DNA of 64,000 bases. It comes from Lysobacter terrestris (GTDB taxonomy: Bacteria; Pseudomonadota; Gammaproteobacteria; Xanthomonadales; Xanthomonadaceae). The translations under genes and the position numbers were made by a program. The stretch is taken from assembly GCF_014489475.1 (NCBI RefSeq), contig NZ_CP060820.1, forward strand, positions 1,380,001 to 1,444,000, written 5' to 3'. Within the stretch, counting starts at the first letter, position 1. Every line of letters begins with the position of its first letter. This document shows positions 54,089 to 63,326 of this stretch, one piece after another. The notes under the pieces are model-generated. The model was not told the DNA's origin and searched no databases. It was given only the letters and a program-made list of their open reading frames with translations.

Positions 54089-55081
54089 TCAACCCCGATA
54101 GGCCGCCGCCAGCCGCGCCAATCCCTCGTCGATCGACACCTCGGGCACGTAGCCGAAGTCGCTGCGCGCCGGCCGCATGTCGTACCAGTGCGTGGTGCTC
54201 AGCTGCTCGGCGAGGAAGCGCGTCATCGGCGGCTCGCCCTTGAGCGGCAGCGCGTGCCACAGGCCTTCGCACACCACGCCCGCGGCGTAGGCCACGGCGA
54301 AGGGGATGCTCTTGTCGACGGGCGCCGCGCCGGCCGCGCGCAGCAGGCCGTTGACGATCTCGCGCACCGTGCGCGGCTCGCCGTTGCTGATGAAGTAGGC
54401 GCGCCCGGCGCAACGCGCGCCCGGCGCGAGGTGTTCGAAGGCGGCGAAGTGCGCCTGCGCGGCGTTGTCGACGTAGGTCGTGTCGATGCGGTTGTGGCCG
54501 CCGCCGACGAAGCGCAGGCGCCCCGTCTTCGCGCGTTCGACCAGGCGCGGCAGCAGCTGGTTGTCGCCCACGCCCCAGATCAGGCGCGGGCGCAACGCCA
54601 CCGTGGCGAGTCGCGCATCGTTGGCGGCGAGCACGCGCTGCTCCGCGATCAGTTTGGTCGCTGCATATGGCGCCTTGAGGTGCTCGCCGTAGGGCACGGT
54701 GTCCGCCGTGCCGCCTTCGACCGGATGCGTGGCGCGGTGGGTGACGCTGGGCGTTGAGGTGTAGACCAGCCGGTCGATGCCGTGCTCGCGGCACGCCGCG
54801 ATGACGTTGTCGGTGCCGACCACGTTCGCATCGAAGTAGCTGCGGTAGCTGCCCCACGCGCCGGCCTTGGCCGCGTTGTGGAAGACCGCGTCGCAGCCCC
54901 GTGCCGCGGCAACCACCGCGTCGCCCTCGGCGAGGTCGCCTTGCACCTGCGCGACACCGAGCGCATCGAGCGCGGCGTAGCGGCCGCGGTTGAAGCTGAC
55001 CACCTCGTGCCCACGCGCGCGCAGGCCACGGCACAGGGCCTGGCCGAGGAAACCACCGCCGCCGGTGACGAGGATCTTCAT
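54089..55081 (-). CDS. oleD: OleD, NADPH-dependent 2-alkyl-3-ketoacid reductase
   Basis: 330 residues, extended SDR. Rossmann loop [11 protein letters not shown] at the N-terminus, a catalytic YxxxK in [12 protein letters not shown], and [10 protein letters not shown]. OleD reduces the beta-keto acid made by OleA to the beta-hydroxy acid in long-chain olefin synthesis. ATG 55081 overlaps the oleC stop by four bases, so the two are translated together. It is the last gene of the ole set on this strand. Confidence 0.9.
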   Translation of the reverse strand: MKILVTGGGGFLGQALCRGLRARGHEVVSFNRGRYAALDALGVAQVQGDLAEGDAVVAAARGCDAVFHNAAKAGAWGSYRSYFDANVVGTDNVIAACREHGIDRLVYTSTPSVTHRATHPVEGGTADTVPYGEHLKAPYAATKLIAEQRVLAANDARLATVALRPRLIWGVGDNQLLPRLVERAKTGRLRFVGGGHNRIDTTYVDNAAQAHFAAFEHLAPGARCAGRAYFISNGEPRTVREIVNGLLRAAGAAPVDKSIPFAVAYAAGVVCEGLWHALPLKGEPPMTRFLAEQLSTTHWYDMRPARSDFGYVPEVSIDEGLARLAAAYRG

Positions 55082-56841
55082 GCCGTACCTGCCTGCTGCT
55101 GCGCCCACGCCCCCAGCTTCTCGCGGCCGATCTTGGCGTTGTGGCGGATATCGAGGGGAAATTTGCGGTGGCGCAGGAAGCGGGTGATGCCAGCGGTGTG
55201 TGGCTGCGTCTGCCCGAGCACGTGCAGTTCGCGTTCGATCCGTGGCCATTCGCGTGCCGAAACACCGGCGACGAGTTCCACGCACAGCACCGGCGCCTGC
55301 GCGCCGTGCGGGCCGACACCGACCAGCGCGCTGCGGCGCACGTCGGGGTGGGTGTTGAACACCGGTTCGACCTGCTCGGTGTACAGCGGTCCGCCCGCGG
55401 CTTCGACGCGGTGCGACTTGCGCCCGCAGAACCACAGCTGCCCGTCCGCATCGAAGTAACCGACATCGCCCATGCGGTGGACGATGCGCGCGCCGCCGTC
55501 GGGCAGGCGCTCGTGGATCTTCGCCAGCCGCGTCTGCGCGTCGCGGTTGAAGTAGGTGTCGGTGGCGGTCGGGCCGGCAACGGTGATTTCGCCCACTTCG
55601 CCCGCGGCCAGCTCCTCGACCTCGGACCAGTCGGCGATCGCGTCGTCGCGGATGCGGATGATGCGCACCACGTTGGGCGCGACCGCGCGGCCGACGCAGG
55701 TGCCCGCGCCGGCCTCGGTGGCCGCACGCGTGGCCTGCAGTTCGCGGCCTTCGATCACCGCGACCGGCAGGCACTCGGTGGCGCCGTAGGGCGTCCAGAA
55801 CTGCGCGTCCTCCGGCAACAGCTCGCGCATGCGCGCGACCACGTCGGCCGGCACCGGCGCGCCGGCGGAGGTGACGCGGCGCAGGGTCGGCAGCGGCGCG
55901 CCGTGGCGCGCCAGTACCGCCATCAACGCGGGTGAGCCGAACAACTGGTCGATGCCGAAGCGCGCGATCGCATCGTGCAGGCGGCGCGGATCGGCGAGCG
56001 CGGGCTTGGTCGGATCCATGTCGGGAATGACCGAGGTCAGGCCCAGCGCCGGATCGAACAGCGCGAACGGCGGGAACGTCGGCAGGTCGGCGCCGCCGGC
56101 GTCGATGCCGAACGCCTCGCGCAGCAGCGCGACCTGCGCGACGAAGTGGCGGTGGCGATACACCACGCCCTTGGGCACGCCGGTGGAGCCGCTGGTGAAC
56201 AGGATCGCGGCGACTTCGTCCGGCCGGGTGTCGGCCAATTGGGGGCCGGCCTGCGCGCCGTCGCGCTCGACCTGCGCCAGGGTGGCGTCGGCGAGCCGCG
56301 CGCGCTTGCCGGTGGTGATGCGCACGCGCGCCGACTTCGCCCAGCCCAGCAGCACGCGCGCGACCTGCGCCAGCGGGATGCCGATGAAGGCCTGCGGCTG
56401 CGCTTCGTCCAGGCACTGCTTCAGGGCGCGCTTGTCGATGCCCGGATCGACCAGCACCGGCACCGCGCCGGCCTTGAACAGCGCGAACATCAGCAGGAAG
56501 AACTCCGGCGTCGGCCGCACCATCACCACGGTGCGGGTACCGCGGACGATGCCGCGCGTGCGCAGGCCCGCGGCGATGGCGTCGCTGCGCACGTCGAGGT
56601 CGCGGTAGGTCAGCGTGGTGTCGTAGCGGGCGAAGCCGTCCGTCCCGCGCGCGCCGGGGCAGCGCATGGCGACGCGCTCGGGAAACAGCGCGGCCAGGCG
56701 CGGCAGCGCGGCGGCGATGTTGCAGGGTGAGGGGTCGCGCTCAGCCGATGCCCTATCGGCATCGGCGGCGGACCCGAACGCCCGGCCCTGGATGTGGATG
56801 GCCGGGCCTGACGATCCGTCAGGGCTGGAGTGTTGCGCCAT
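55078..56841 (-). CDS. oleC: OleC, beta-lactone synthetase (AMP-ligase family)
   Basis: 587 residues of the ANL adenylating superfamily: P-loop [22 protein letters not shown], and the hinge region [26 protein letters not shown]-terminal catalytic Lys is seen near NAKIGREKL. OleC turns OleD's beta-hydroxy acid into a beta-lactone with ATP. ATG 56841 is first in frame and gives a 40-residue N-terminal lead before the conserved region; a later start is possible. Confidence 0.9.
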   Translation of the reverse strand: MAQHSSPDGSSGPAIHIQGRAFGSAADADRASAERDPSPCNIAAALPRLAALFPERVAMRCPGARGTDGFARYDTTLTYRDLDVRSDAIAAGLRTRGIVRGTRTVVMVRPTPEFFLLMFALFKAGAVPVLVDPGIDKRALKQCLDEAQPQAFIGIPLAQVARVLLGWAKSARVRITTGKRARLADATLAQVERDGAQAGPQLADTRPDEVAAILFTSGSTGVPKGVVYRHRHFVAQVALLREAFGIDAGGADLPTFPPFALFDPALGLTSVIPDMDPTKPALADPRRLHDAIARFGIDQLFGSPALMAVLARHGAPLPTLRRVTSAGAPVPADVVARMRELLPEDAQFWTPYGATECLPVAVIEGRELQATRAATEAGAGTCVGRAVAPNVVRIIRIRDDAIADWSEVEELAAGEVGEITVAGPTATDTYFNRDAQTRLAKIHERLPDGGARIVHRMGDVGYFDADGQLWFCGRKSHRVEAAGGPLYTEQVEPVFNTHPDVRRSALVGVGPHGAQAPVLCVELVAGVSAREWPRIERELHVLGQTQPHTAGITRFLRHRKFPLDIRHNAKIGREKLGAWAQQQAGTA

Positions 56842-56945
56842 GGATGGCAGGGCCCTCTGGTGGAGCGCGTATTGTCGCCCGAAGCGACCGGGCGACCGCG
56901 CCGCTGCGGATAAAATTGGCCACCGGCCCGAACTCCCAGGACTCC

Positions 56946-57329
56946 GTGTCCCATCCCTGCCTCACCTGCGGTGCCTGCTGCGCCTACTTCCGCGTCAGCT
57001 TCCACTGGTCGGAGGCCGACCCGGCGCTGGGCGGGCAGGTACCGTTCGAGCTCACCGAACCGCTGCGCGCGCACGAGCGCGCCATGCGCGGCACCTCGCA
57101 GGCGAACCCGCGCTGCGTCGCGCTCGACGCCGACATCGGCCGCTACAGCCGCTGCACCATCCACGACCGCCGCCCTTCGGTGTGCGCGCTGGTGCCGGCG
57201 TCGTACGAATTCGGCGCGGCCAGCGCGCAGTGCGACAAGGCGCGGCTCGCGCACGGCCTGCCGCTGCTGACGCCGGCGGACTGGGTGGGCGTGGGCGAGG
57301 CGGAGAAGAATCCGCTGCCGGAGCTGTGA
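56946..57329 (+). CDS. YkgJ family cysteine-cluster protein
   Basis: 127 residues. The N-terminal HPCLTCGACCAYFR and, further on, RCTIHDRRPSVCALVP give a Cys set typical of the YkgJ/CxxCxxCC zinc- or iron-binding family of unknown function. GTG 56946 has AGGA five bases upstream. It is transcribed against the surrounding ole genes and lies between oleC and oleB, so it interrupts the cluster and is probably unrelated to olefin synthesis. Confidence 0.85.
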   Translation: MSHPCLTCGACCAYFRVSFHWSEADPALGGQVPFELTEPLRAHERAMRGTSQANPRCVALDADIGRYSRCTIHDRRPSVCALVPASYEFGAASAQCDKARLAHGLPLLTPADWVGVGEAEKNPLPEL

Positions 57330-57367
57330 ACGGCCGCCACTGGTGTGCTGCTGCCAGCACTCGCTGA

Positions 57368-57515
57368 GCTTTCCTCTCTCCGTCGCAGACGGGGAGAGGG
57401 TGCCGAAGGCGGGTGAGGGGCGCTTTGGCGGTTGCTGCTCGTCGCAGGCAGCTCGCTGCGCTCGCCTCCCCTCATCCGGCCTCACGGCCACCTTCTCCCC
57501 GCGACGCGGGGAGAA
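57368..57515. repeat. Intergenic palindromic repeat element, copy C
   Basis: A diverged copy between the YkgJ gene and oleB. A hairpin CTCTCCGTCGCAGACGGGGAG opens it (a few mismatches), followed by GGTGAGGGGCGCTTTGGC, an inner inverted repeat rich in GCAGGCAGC, CCCCTCATCC, and the closing hairpin CTTCTCCCCGCGACGCGGGG. The module order equals copies A and B. Confidence 0.72.
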
Positions 57516-57524
57516 GGAAAGCAA

Positions 57525-58430
57525 TCACGCGATCGGATTCGCGTCGAGGAAGCGCCGGATCGCCGGCACCAGCACCTCGGCCTTGTCTTCCAGCACGTAG
57601 TGGCCGGCGTCGTCGAAGGCCTGCACCTGCGCCTGCGGCAGCGCGGTGCGGAAGCCGGCAAGGAAATGCCGGTCGAACACGAAATCCTTCAGGCCCCAGC
57701 CGATGAACGTCGGGCGATCGGCGAACTCCGGCAGGCGCTGGCCGGCCTGTTCGAGCAGCGACCACGCCTTGTCGCCCGGGCCGAGCGGGATGTCCTGCAT
57801 GAAGCGCACCGTGCTGATGCGGTTGGCCCAGGAGTCGTACGGCGCGACGTAGGCGCGGCGCACGTCGGCCGGCATCTTCCTTTCCACGCCGATGTACGAG
57901 GCGCCCGCCGAGAACGCGTTGAACGCGCGGATCACCAGCGCGCCGAACTTCCAGTCGCGGCCGAAGGCGATCTGCCACGGCATCGGCTTGGCCGCCGGCA
58001 GCGGGAAGGCGGCGGTGTTGGTGATCACCAGGCGCTTGACCTGCGCGGCGTGCGACAGCGCCCAGCCGAAGCCGATCATGCCGCCCCAGTCGTGCACCGC
58101 CAGCGTCACCGGGCCGGTGATGCCCAGGTGCCGCAACAGCGCGGCGACGTCGTCGACGCGCGACTGCAGCGTGTATTCGTAGCGGTCGTCATCCGGCTTG
58201 TCCGACAGGCCCATGCCGACGTGGTCGGGGACGATGCAGCGATACGCCTTGCCGGAAATCGGATCCGACAATCCCGACACCAGGTTGCGCCAGTAGTAAC
58301 TCCACGACGGATTGCCGTGCAGCATCACCACGACCTCGCCGTCGCGCGGGCCCTCGTCGAGGTACGACATCGCGATGCCCGGTCGCACTTCGAAGCGCTG
58401 CGGGGTGAAGGGATAACCGGGGAAGCTCAT
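57525..58430 (-). CDS. oleB: OleB, alpha/beta hydrolase-fold beta-lactone decarboxylase
   Basis: 301 residues related to haloalkane dehalogenases. Oxyanion region MLHGNPSWSYYWRN, nucleophile Asp 114 in VHDWGG, and the catalytic His in DDAGHYVLEDKA. OleB removes CO2 from the beta-lactone to give the final cis-olefin. The start MSFPGYPF (58430) puts the nucleophile at 114, the number I recall for the Xanthomonas enzyme; an 18-residue extension is in frame. A terminator-like hairpin lies between this gene and oleA. Confidence 0.9.
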   Translation of the reverse strand: MSFPGYPFTPQRFEVRPGIAMSYLDEGPRDGEVVVMLHGNPSWSYYWRNLVSGLSDPISGKAYRCIVPDHVGMGLSDKPDDDRYEYTLQSRVDDVAALLRHLGITGPVTLAVHDWGGMIGFGWALSHAAQVKRLVITNTAAFPLPAAKPMPWQIAFGRDWKFGALVIRAFNAFSAGASYIGVERKMPADVRRAYVAPYDSWANRISTVRFMQDIPLGPGDKAWSLLEQAGQRLPEFADRPTFIGWGLKDFVFDRHFLAGFRTALPQAQVQAFDDAGHYVLEDKAEVLVPAIRRFLDANPIA

Positions 58431-58455
58431 GGCGGGTCGCACGGGCGGTGGCATG

Positions 58456-58478
58456 AAAAGGGCCGGATAAACCGGCCC
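58456..58478 (-). terminator. Terminator or attenuator between oleA and oleB
   Basis: On the minus strand GGGCCGG, loop TTTAT, CCGGCCC and then TTTT: a perfect 7-base stem with a T tract, 24 bases after the oleA stop and 26 bases before the oleB start. It should reduce read-through from oleA into oleB, allowing more OleA than OleB. Confidence 0.72.
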
Positions 58479-58501
58479 TCGCAACGGATCGATGCGCTCG
58501 C

Positions 58502-59524
58502 TTACCAGACCACTTCGGCCATCGAGCAGTTCAGGCCCGAACCGATGCCGAGCAGCGCCACGCGCGTGCCCTTCTTCAGGCGGCCCATCTCGCGCAGCTT
58601 GCTCAGCACGATCGGCACCGAGGCGGGGCCGATGTTGCCGTGCTCGCCGAAGATGGTCATGACCTTCTTCGGGTTGATGCCGAAGGCCTTGAGGAAGGCC
58701 TGGGTATGCGCCTTGCTGACCTGGTGGATGACGAATTCATCGAGTTCGTCGACCACCCAGCCCAGCGCCTGGCGCGCGGCGGCGAAGGTCTTCTGGCCGA
58801 GCTTCACGCCTTCGATCATCAGCATGCGGCCGTCGGCGACCATGCGGTCGTGGTTGACGTCGCCGCGGCACAGGTGGTTCCACTCGGTGGCCGAGCGGGT
58901 CACGCTGCCCTTGTAGCGCGGCGCGCCCGGGACGAGTTCGGCGCGCGCCAGCACCATCGCGGCGGCACCGGAGCCCAGCGTCAGCGTGGCCATCTCGTCG
59001 CGGAACTGCTCGGCGGTGACGCCTTCCTTGCTCAGGCGCTCGATGGTCTTCTCGTAGGCGAGGTTGGCGGTTTCGCCGTCGACGACCAGCGCGTATTCGA
59101 TCTCGCCGCGCTCGATCATGCGGCTCGCCACGTCCATGCCGTTGAGGAACGCGAGGCAGGCGTTGGCGATGTCGAAGTTCTGGCACTCGTCGCCCAGGCG
59201 CAGGTTGCCGGCGACGATCGAGGCGGTGGACGGCTCGAGGTAGTCGCGGCTGACCGAGGTGTTGACCAGCAGGCCGATGCGGTCGGCGTCGATGCCGGCG
59301 TCGGCCAGCGCCTTCACGCCGGCGAGGGTCGCGGCATCCGACGGCAGCATCGCGCCGTCCCACAGGCGGCGCTCGTTCACGCCCGCCACGTCCTGCAGCA
59401 CGTTGGTCTTGATGCCCAGACGATCCATCGTCGGCTTGAGGCGGGCGTGGATCTCGTCGGAGGTCAGTCGGCGCGGGGCGTCGATATGGGCCAGACCGGC
59501 GATGGCAACGTGTTGGAACAGCAT
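58502..59524 (-). CDS. oleA: OleA, thiolase-family acyl-CoA head-to-head condensing enzyme
   Basis: 340 residues. Condenses two long-chain fatty acyl-CoAs to a 2-alkyl-3-ketoacid, the first step of bacterial olefin synthesis. The KAS III-like active site is NACLAFLNGM (Cys 123); YLEPSTAS holds the second-substrate base Glu 97, and EFVIHQVSKAH and GEHGNIGPAS carry the His and Asn. Numbers differ by 20 from Xanthomonas OleA (Cys143, Glu117), consistent with a shorter N-terminus. ATG 59524. First gene of the ole set. Confidence 0.93.
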   Translation of the reverse strand: MLFQHVAIAGLAHIDAPRRLTSDEIHARLKPTMDRLGIKTNVLQDVAGVNERRLWDGAMLPSDAATLAGVKALADAGIDADRIGLLVNTSVSRDYLEPSTASIVAGNLRLGDECQNFDIANACLAFLNGMDVASRMIERGEIEYALVVDGETANLAYEKTIERLSKEGVTAEQFRDEMATLTLGSGAAAMVLARAELVPGAPRYKGSVTRSATEWNHLCRGDVNHDRMVADGRMLMIEGVKLGQKTFAAARQALGWVVDELDEFVIHQVSKAHTQAFLKAFGINPKKVMTIFGEHGNIGPASVPIVLSKLREMGRLKKGTRVALLGIGSGLNCSMAEVVW

Positions 59525-59736
59525 GGCTAGGCAACCGTGGCGAAAAAAGCACGTCAGATTAACGCTTTGTCGACATGGTTGCACCGGCCGGGGGTCGCAA
59601 GTCCGGCGAAGCGGGGGCGAAAGTGCCGGGTTCAGGCGCTTTCGCGGCGGCTGCGACCGCATCCGGCAAGGTCGCCGGCCGGCGATCCATGCAAAACCCC
59701 GTTCAGGAACGGAGCCGCCCTGCCCCTGCGGCTGGG

Positions 59737-60060
59737 CTAACGGCGGCAGCGATAGGCGGCGAAGCGCTGCTCGCCGTCCCTGGGCTCCGACAGCGCCTGC
59801 ATGGTGTCGGCCTGCAGCGCCGGCGCCTCGTTGCGCGCCGAGGTTTCCAGCTCCTCGCGCACACGCACCGGATTGCGTTCGTAGAAGCCGACCTTGTTCG
59901 TCACCGTGACGGTGATTTCGCCGCGCTGCTCGCAGCCGCCCGGCGCCGCGCCGGCGGGGATCACGCGCACCGCGGAGGCGCCCGGGGCCATGTGGACCCA
60001 GGTGCAGCCGGACAGGGCGACAAGGAGGGCGGCGGAAGCAGCAACAACGGCAGGACGCAT
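59737..60060 (-). CDS. Putative DUF4156-type lipoprotein
   Basis: 107 residues. Signal peptide ending in the lipobox LSGC (AASAALLVALSGCTW), then WVHMAPGASAVRVI, CEQRGEITVTVTNKVGF and a C-terminal Cys (YRCRR). The CTWVxLxPGAxxVRV start is that of DUF4156 lipoproteins; the two remaining Cys could pair. GGAG lies before ATG 60060. Expected to sit at the periplasmic face of a membrane. Function unknown. Confidence 0.8.
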   Translation of the reverse strand: MRPAVVAASAALLVALSGCTWVHMAPGASAVRVIPAGAAPGGCEQRGEITVTVTNKVGFYERNPVRVREELETSARNEAPALQADTMQALSEPRDGEQRFAAYRCRR

Positions 60061-60136
60061 GCGACATCTCCGGAAGCGATGCGCCATTGTTGCCGCGCCG
60101 GGTGAATCCCGCAAAAACCGCGGTCACGCTCGCAAG

Positions 60137-60163
60137 AAAAAGGCCCGCCGAAGCGGGCCTTTT
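60137..60163. terminator. Bidirectional intrinsic terminator
   Basis: AAAAA-GGCCCGC, loop CGAA, GCGGGCC-TTTT. The 7-base stem with A and T tracts lies immediately after the minus-strand M16 gene stop at 60181, so that is its most likely user; it separates this gene from the lipoprotein gene. Confidence 0.85.
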
Positions 60164-60180
60164 CCGTGCACCGGCGCGGC

Positions 60181-63069
60181 TTACTTCGCCGCCTTGCCCG
60201 CGCCGACCGGCTTGCCGTCGGCATCGAGGATGGTGATCTCGCCGAAGTTCAGCGCGCGCACCTTGGCTTCCATCTGCTTGAGGTCGCCCACGACCACCCA
60301 GGTCAGCGCGTTGGGATCGATCGCCTTGGCGGCGGCGTCGACCTGGGCCGGGGTCATGCCTTCGATCTCGGCCTTGCGCTTGAACACGTAGTCGTCCGGG
60401 CGCTGGTAGCGGACGATGCCGCCGATCGTGCCCATCACCGAACCGGCGGTCTCGTACGCACCGGGCAGGCTGCGGATCTTGATCGCCTTGATGCGTTCGA
60501 CTTCGGCCGGCGCCGCCGGCTTGCTGCCGTTGGTGTACTCGACCAGTTCGCGGCGCATCTCGGCCATCGACTCGGCGGCCTTGTCGATCTGCACCGGCGC
60601 CACCGCCAGCCACGGACGCTGGCCCAGCGCGTCGCGCATCGAGGAGCGCGCACCGTACGACCAGTGCTTGTCCTCGCGCAGGTTCATGTTGAGGCGGGCG
60701 GTGAAGTCGCCACCGATCACGGTGTTGGCGATGTCGAGCTTGATCGCGCCCGGGTCCATCGTCGACGGCATCAGCTCGCCGGCGTAGATGTTGGCCTGCA
60801 CCGAACCGGGCTGGTCGATCAGGAACACGCGCGGCTTGGCCGGGCGCGCCACGGCCGGGATCTGCAACGCCGCCGGCTTGGCGCCTTCGACCTTCCAGCC
60901 GCCGAAGTGCTTCTCCAGCACCGGTACGATGTCCTTCAGCGTGGTGTCGCCGACGATCACCAGGGTGGCGCCGTCCGGGCGCACCCAGTTGCGGTGGTAG
61001 GCGGTGAGGTCGTCGCGGGTCAACGCCTGGATCGAGGCCTCGGTGCCGGTGCCGCTGAGCGGCATCGCGTACGGATGGCCTGCGCCGAACAGCAGCGGCG
61101 GCAGCACGCGGGTGGCCGCGCCGTTGGGCTCGGCCTTTTCCTGCGCGATCGACGCCAGCCACATGCCGCGCAGGCGCTCGATGTCCTTCGCGTCGAAGCG
61201 CGGGCGCTGCAGCATGTCGGCGAACAGGCCCAGCGACGGGTCGAGGTGTTCCTTCAGCGCCGACAGGTAGGCGCTGCCGCCGTCGAGCGAGGCGCCGGCG
61301 CCCAGGCTCGCGCCCAGCGATTCGGCGCGGTCGCCGAAGGCCAGCGCGTCGTAGTTGCCCGCGCCTTCATCGAGCATGCCCAGGGTGAAGTTGGCGGTGC
61401 CCAGCTTCTTCCCGGCATCGGTGGCGTAGCCGCCGTCGAACAGGTAGCTGAACTGCACCACCGGGATGTCGTGGCGCTCGGCGAGGATCACGTTCGTGCC
61501 GTTGCTGAGCGTGGCGCGCTGCAGCGCCGGGAACTTCAGTTCCGGGAAATCCTTGGGCACCTGCACGCCGGCCTTGCGGTCGACGTCGCTGTGCACCGTC
61601 TTGTACTTGCCGTCGACGGCCGGCAGCGTCAGCGGCGTCGGCGTCGCGGCGGGTTCTTCCGGCAACGCGGTGCGCGCGCCCGGCTCGATCACCAGGGTGT
61701 GGTCGCCCTTGCCCAGCCACTTGCGGCCGGTGGCGGTGAGCTCGGCCGCGCTGGCGGTCTCGATGGTCTTGAGGCTGTCGCGGTAGCAGTCCGGCTTGCC
61801 GGTGTAGACGGTGCATTCGGCCAGGGTGTCGGCCTTGCCGCCGAAGCCGCCGATGCGTTCGATGCCGCGGACGAAGCCGGCCTTGAACACGGTGCGGGCC
61901 TGGCTCAATTCGGTGGCGCTGGGGCCGTCGGCGAGCAGCTTCTTCAGCTCCTCGTCGATCACCGCTTCCACCTTCTTCACGTCCACGCCCTGCTTCACGT
62001 CGGCGGTGATGACGAAGTTGGAGCCCAGCTGCGAGCTGTAGGCGCCGGCGGACACGCTGTCGACCAGCTTGTCCTGGTGCAGCAGGCGCTTGTCCAGGCG
62101 CGAGCTGCGGCTGCCGCCGAGCACCTGCGCCAGCAGCTGCAGGCGGTCGAGGTCGGCCGCGCCGTACTGCGCGACGTTCCACAAGCGGTAGATGCGCGTC
62201 TGCGGCACCTTGTCCTGCATCACCGAGCGGGTGGATTCCGCGCGCGGCGACGGATCGATCTTCGGCTGCGCCATGGTCGGCGAGGCCGGGATGTCGCCGA
62301 AGTACCTGGCGACCTTTTCCTTGGCGGTCTTGACGTCGATGTCGCCGGCCAGCACCAGCACCGCGTTGTTCGGGCCGTACCAGGTGCGGAACCAGTTCTT
62401 CACGTCCTCCAGCGAGGCCGCGTTGAGGTCGTTCATCGAACCGATCACGGTGTGGTGGTACGGGTGGCCGGCCGGATACATGACCTCGGTGAGCACGTCG
62501 AAGGCCTGGCCGTAGGGCTCGTTCTCGCCCTGGCGCTTCTCGTTCTGGACCACGCCGCGCTGCTCGTCGAGCGTCTGCTGATCGATCGCGCCGAGCAGGT
62601 GGCCCATGCGGTCGGATTCCATCCACAGCGCCATGTCGAGCGCGGTGGTCGGCACGTTCTCGAAGTAGTTGGTGCGGTCGGTATTGGTGGTGCCGTTCTG
62701 GTCGGTCACGCCGACCTGCTTGAAGGGCACGAAGTATTCGCCCCGGTGGTTCTCCGAGCCGTTGAACATCAGGTGCTCGAACAGGTGCGCGAAGCCGCTG
62801 CGGCCGGCCGGTTCGTCCTTGCTGCCCACGTGGTACCAGATGTTCACCGCCACGATCGGCGCCTTGCGGTCGGTGTGCACGACCACGCGCAGGCCGTTGG
62901 GCAGGGTGAACTCCTCGAACGGGATCGCGACGTCGGCGGCGGGCGCCTTGGCGTAGGCGGCCTGCGGGGCGAAGGTCGCACCGCCCATGGCGGCGGCCAG
63001 GGCGACGGCGAGGACGGCAGCGCGCGGGCCGGTGTGGGCGGTGGCGCGCTTGAACGAAGCAAGGGACAT
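60181..63069 (-). CDS. M16 family zinc metallopeptidase (second copy)
   Basis: 962 residues with signal peptide (AAVLAVALAAAMGGATFAP), periplasmic. N-terminal M16 domain with HLFEH (95-99) and a downstream Glu in NEKRQGENEPYG. The C-terminal M16 half (about 500-940) lacks a zinc motif. The same two-domain plan as the peptidase at 46734, but the mature sequences differ clearly, so they are not a recent duplication. AGGAG five bases before ATG 63069 sets the start. Substrate unknown. Confidence 0.92.
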   Translation of the reverse strand: MSLASFKRATAHTGPRAAVLAVALAAAMGGATFAPQAAYAKAPAADVAIPFEEFTLPNGLRVVVHTDRKAPIVAVNIWYHVGSKDEPAGRSGFAHLFEHLMFNGSENHRGEYFVPFKQVGVTDQNGTTNTDRTNYFENVPTTALDMALWMESDRMGHLLGAIDQQTLDEQRGVVQNEKRQGENEPYGQAFDVLTEVMYPAGHPYHHTVIGSMNDLNAASLEDVKNWFRTWYGPNNAVLVLAGDIDVKTAKEKVARYFGDIPASPTMAQPKIDPSPRAESTRSVMQDKVPQTRIYRLWNVAQYGAADLDRLQLLAQVLGGSRSSRLDKRLLHQDKLVDSVSAGAYSSQLGSNFVITADVKQGVDVKKVEAVIDEELKKLLADGPSATELSQARTVFKAGFVRGIERIGGFGGKADTLAECTVYTGKPDCYRDSLKTIETASAAELTATGRKWLGKGDHTLVIEPGARTALPEEPAATPTPLTLPAVDGKYKTVHSDVDRKAGVQVPKDFPELKFPALQRATLSNGTNVILAERHDIPVVQFSYLFDGGYATDAGKKLGTANFTLGMLDEGAGNYDALAFGDRAESLGASLGAGASLDGGSAYLSALKEHLDPSLGLFADMLQRPRFDAKDIERLRGMWLASIAQEKAEPNGAATRVLPPLLFGAGHPYAMPLSGTGTEASIQALTRDDLTAYHRNWVRPDGATLVIVGDTTLKDIVPVLEKHFGGWKVEGAKPAALQIPAVARPAKPRVFLIDQPGSVQANIYAGELMPSTMDPGAIKLDIANTVIGGDFTARLNMNLREDKHWSYGARSSMRDALGQRPWLAVAPVQIDKAAESMAEMRRELVEYTNGSKPAAPAEVERIKAIKIRSLPGAYETAGSVMGTIGGIVRYQRPDDYVFKRKAEIEGMTPAQVDAAAKAIDPNALTWVVVGDLKQMEAKVRALNFGEITILDADGKPVGAGKAAK

Positions 63070-63326
63070 GCGAACTCCTGTTCGGGACGTGTAGTTCGGG
63101 ACTGAGCGGGATTGCATGCGGAGGCCGGCCCCAACCACCGCAACGGCCGATCGTACGGCGCAGTGGCAGGCCGGGGCATGGGTCACAAGTCCCGCCCGCG
63201 GGCGATTTCGAGGGGCGATTTCGCGGGCGGAAGCGCCCGGATCGGCAAAGCGCGGCGGCCGGCACCCGCTTCGCCGATACTGGCCCGGTTCCCGGCGCGT
63301 CCGGGCGCCCCGCCCGGAGACTCGCC

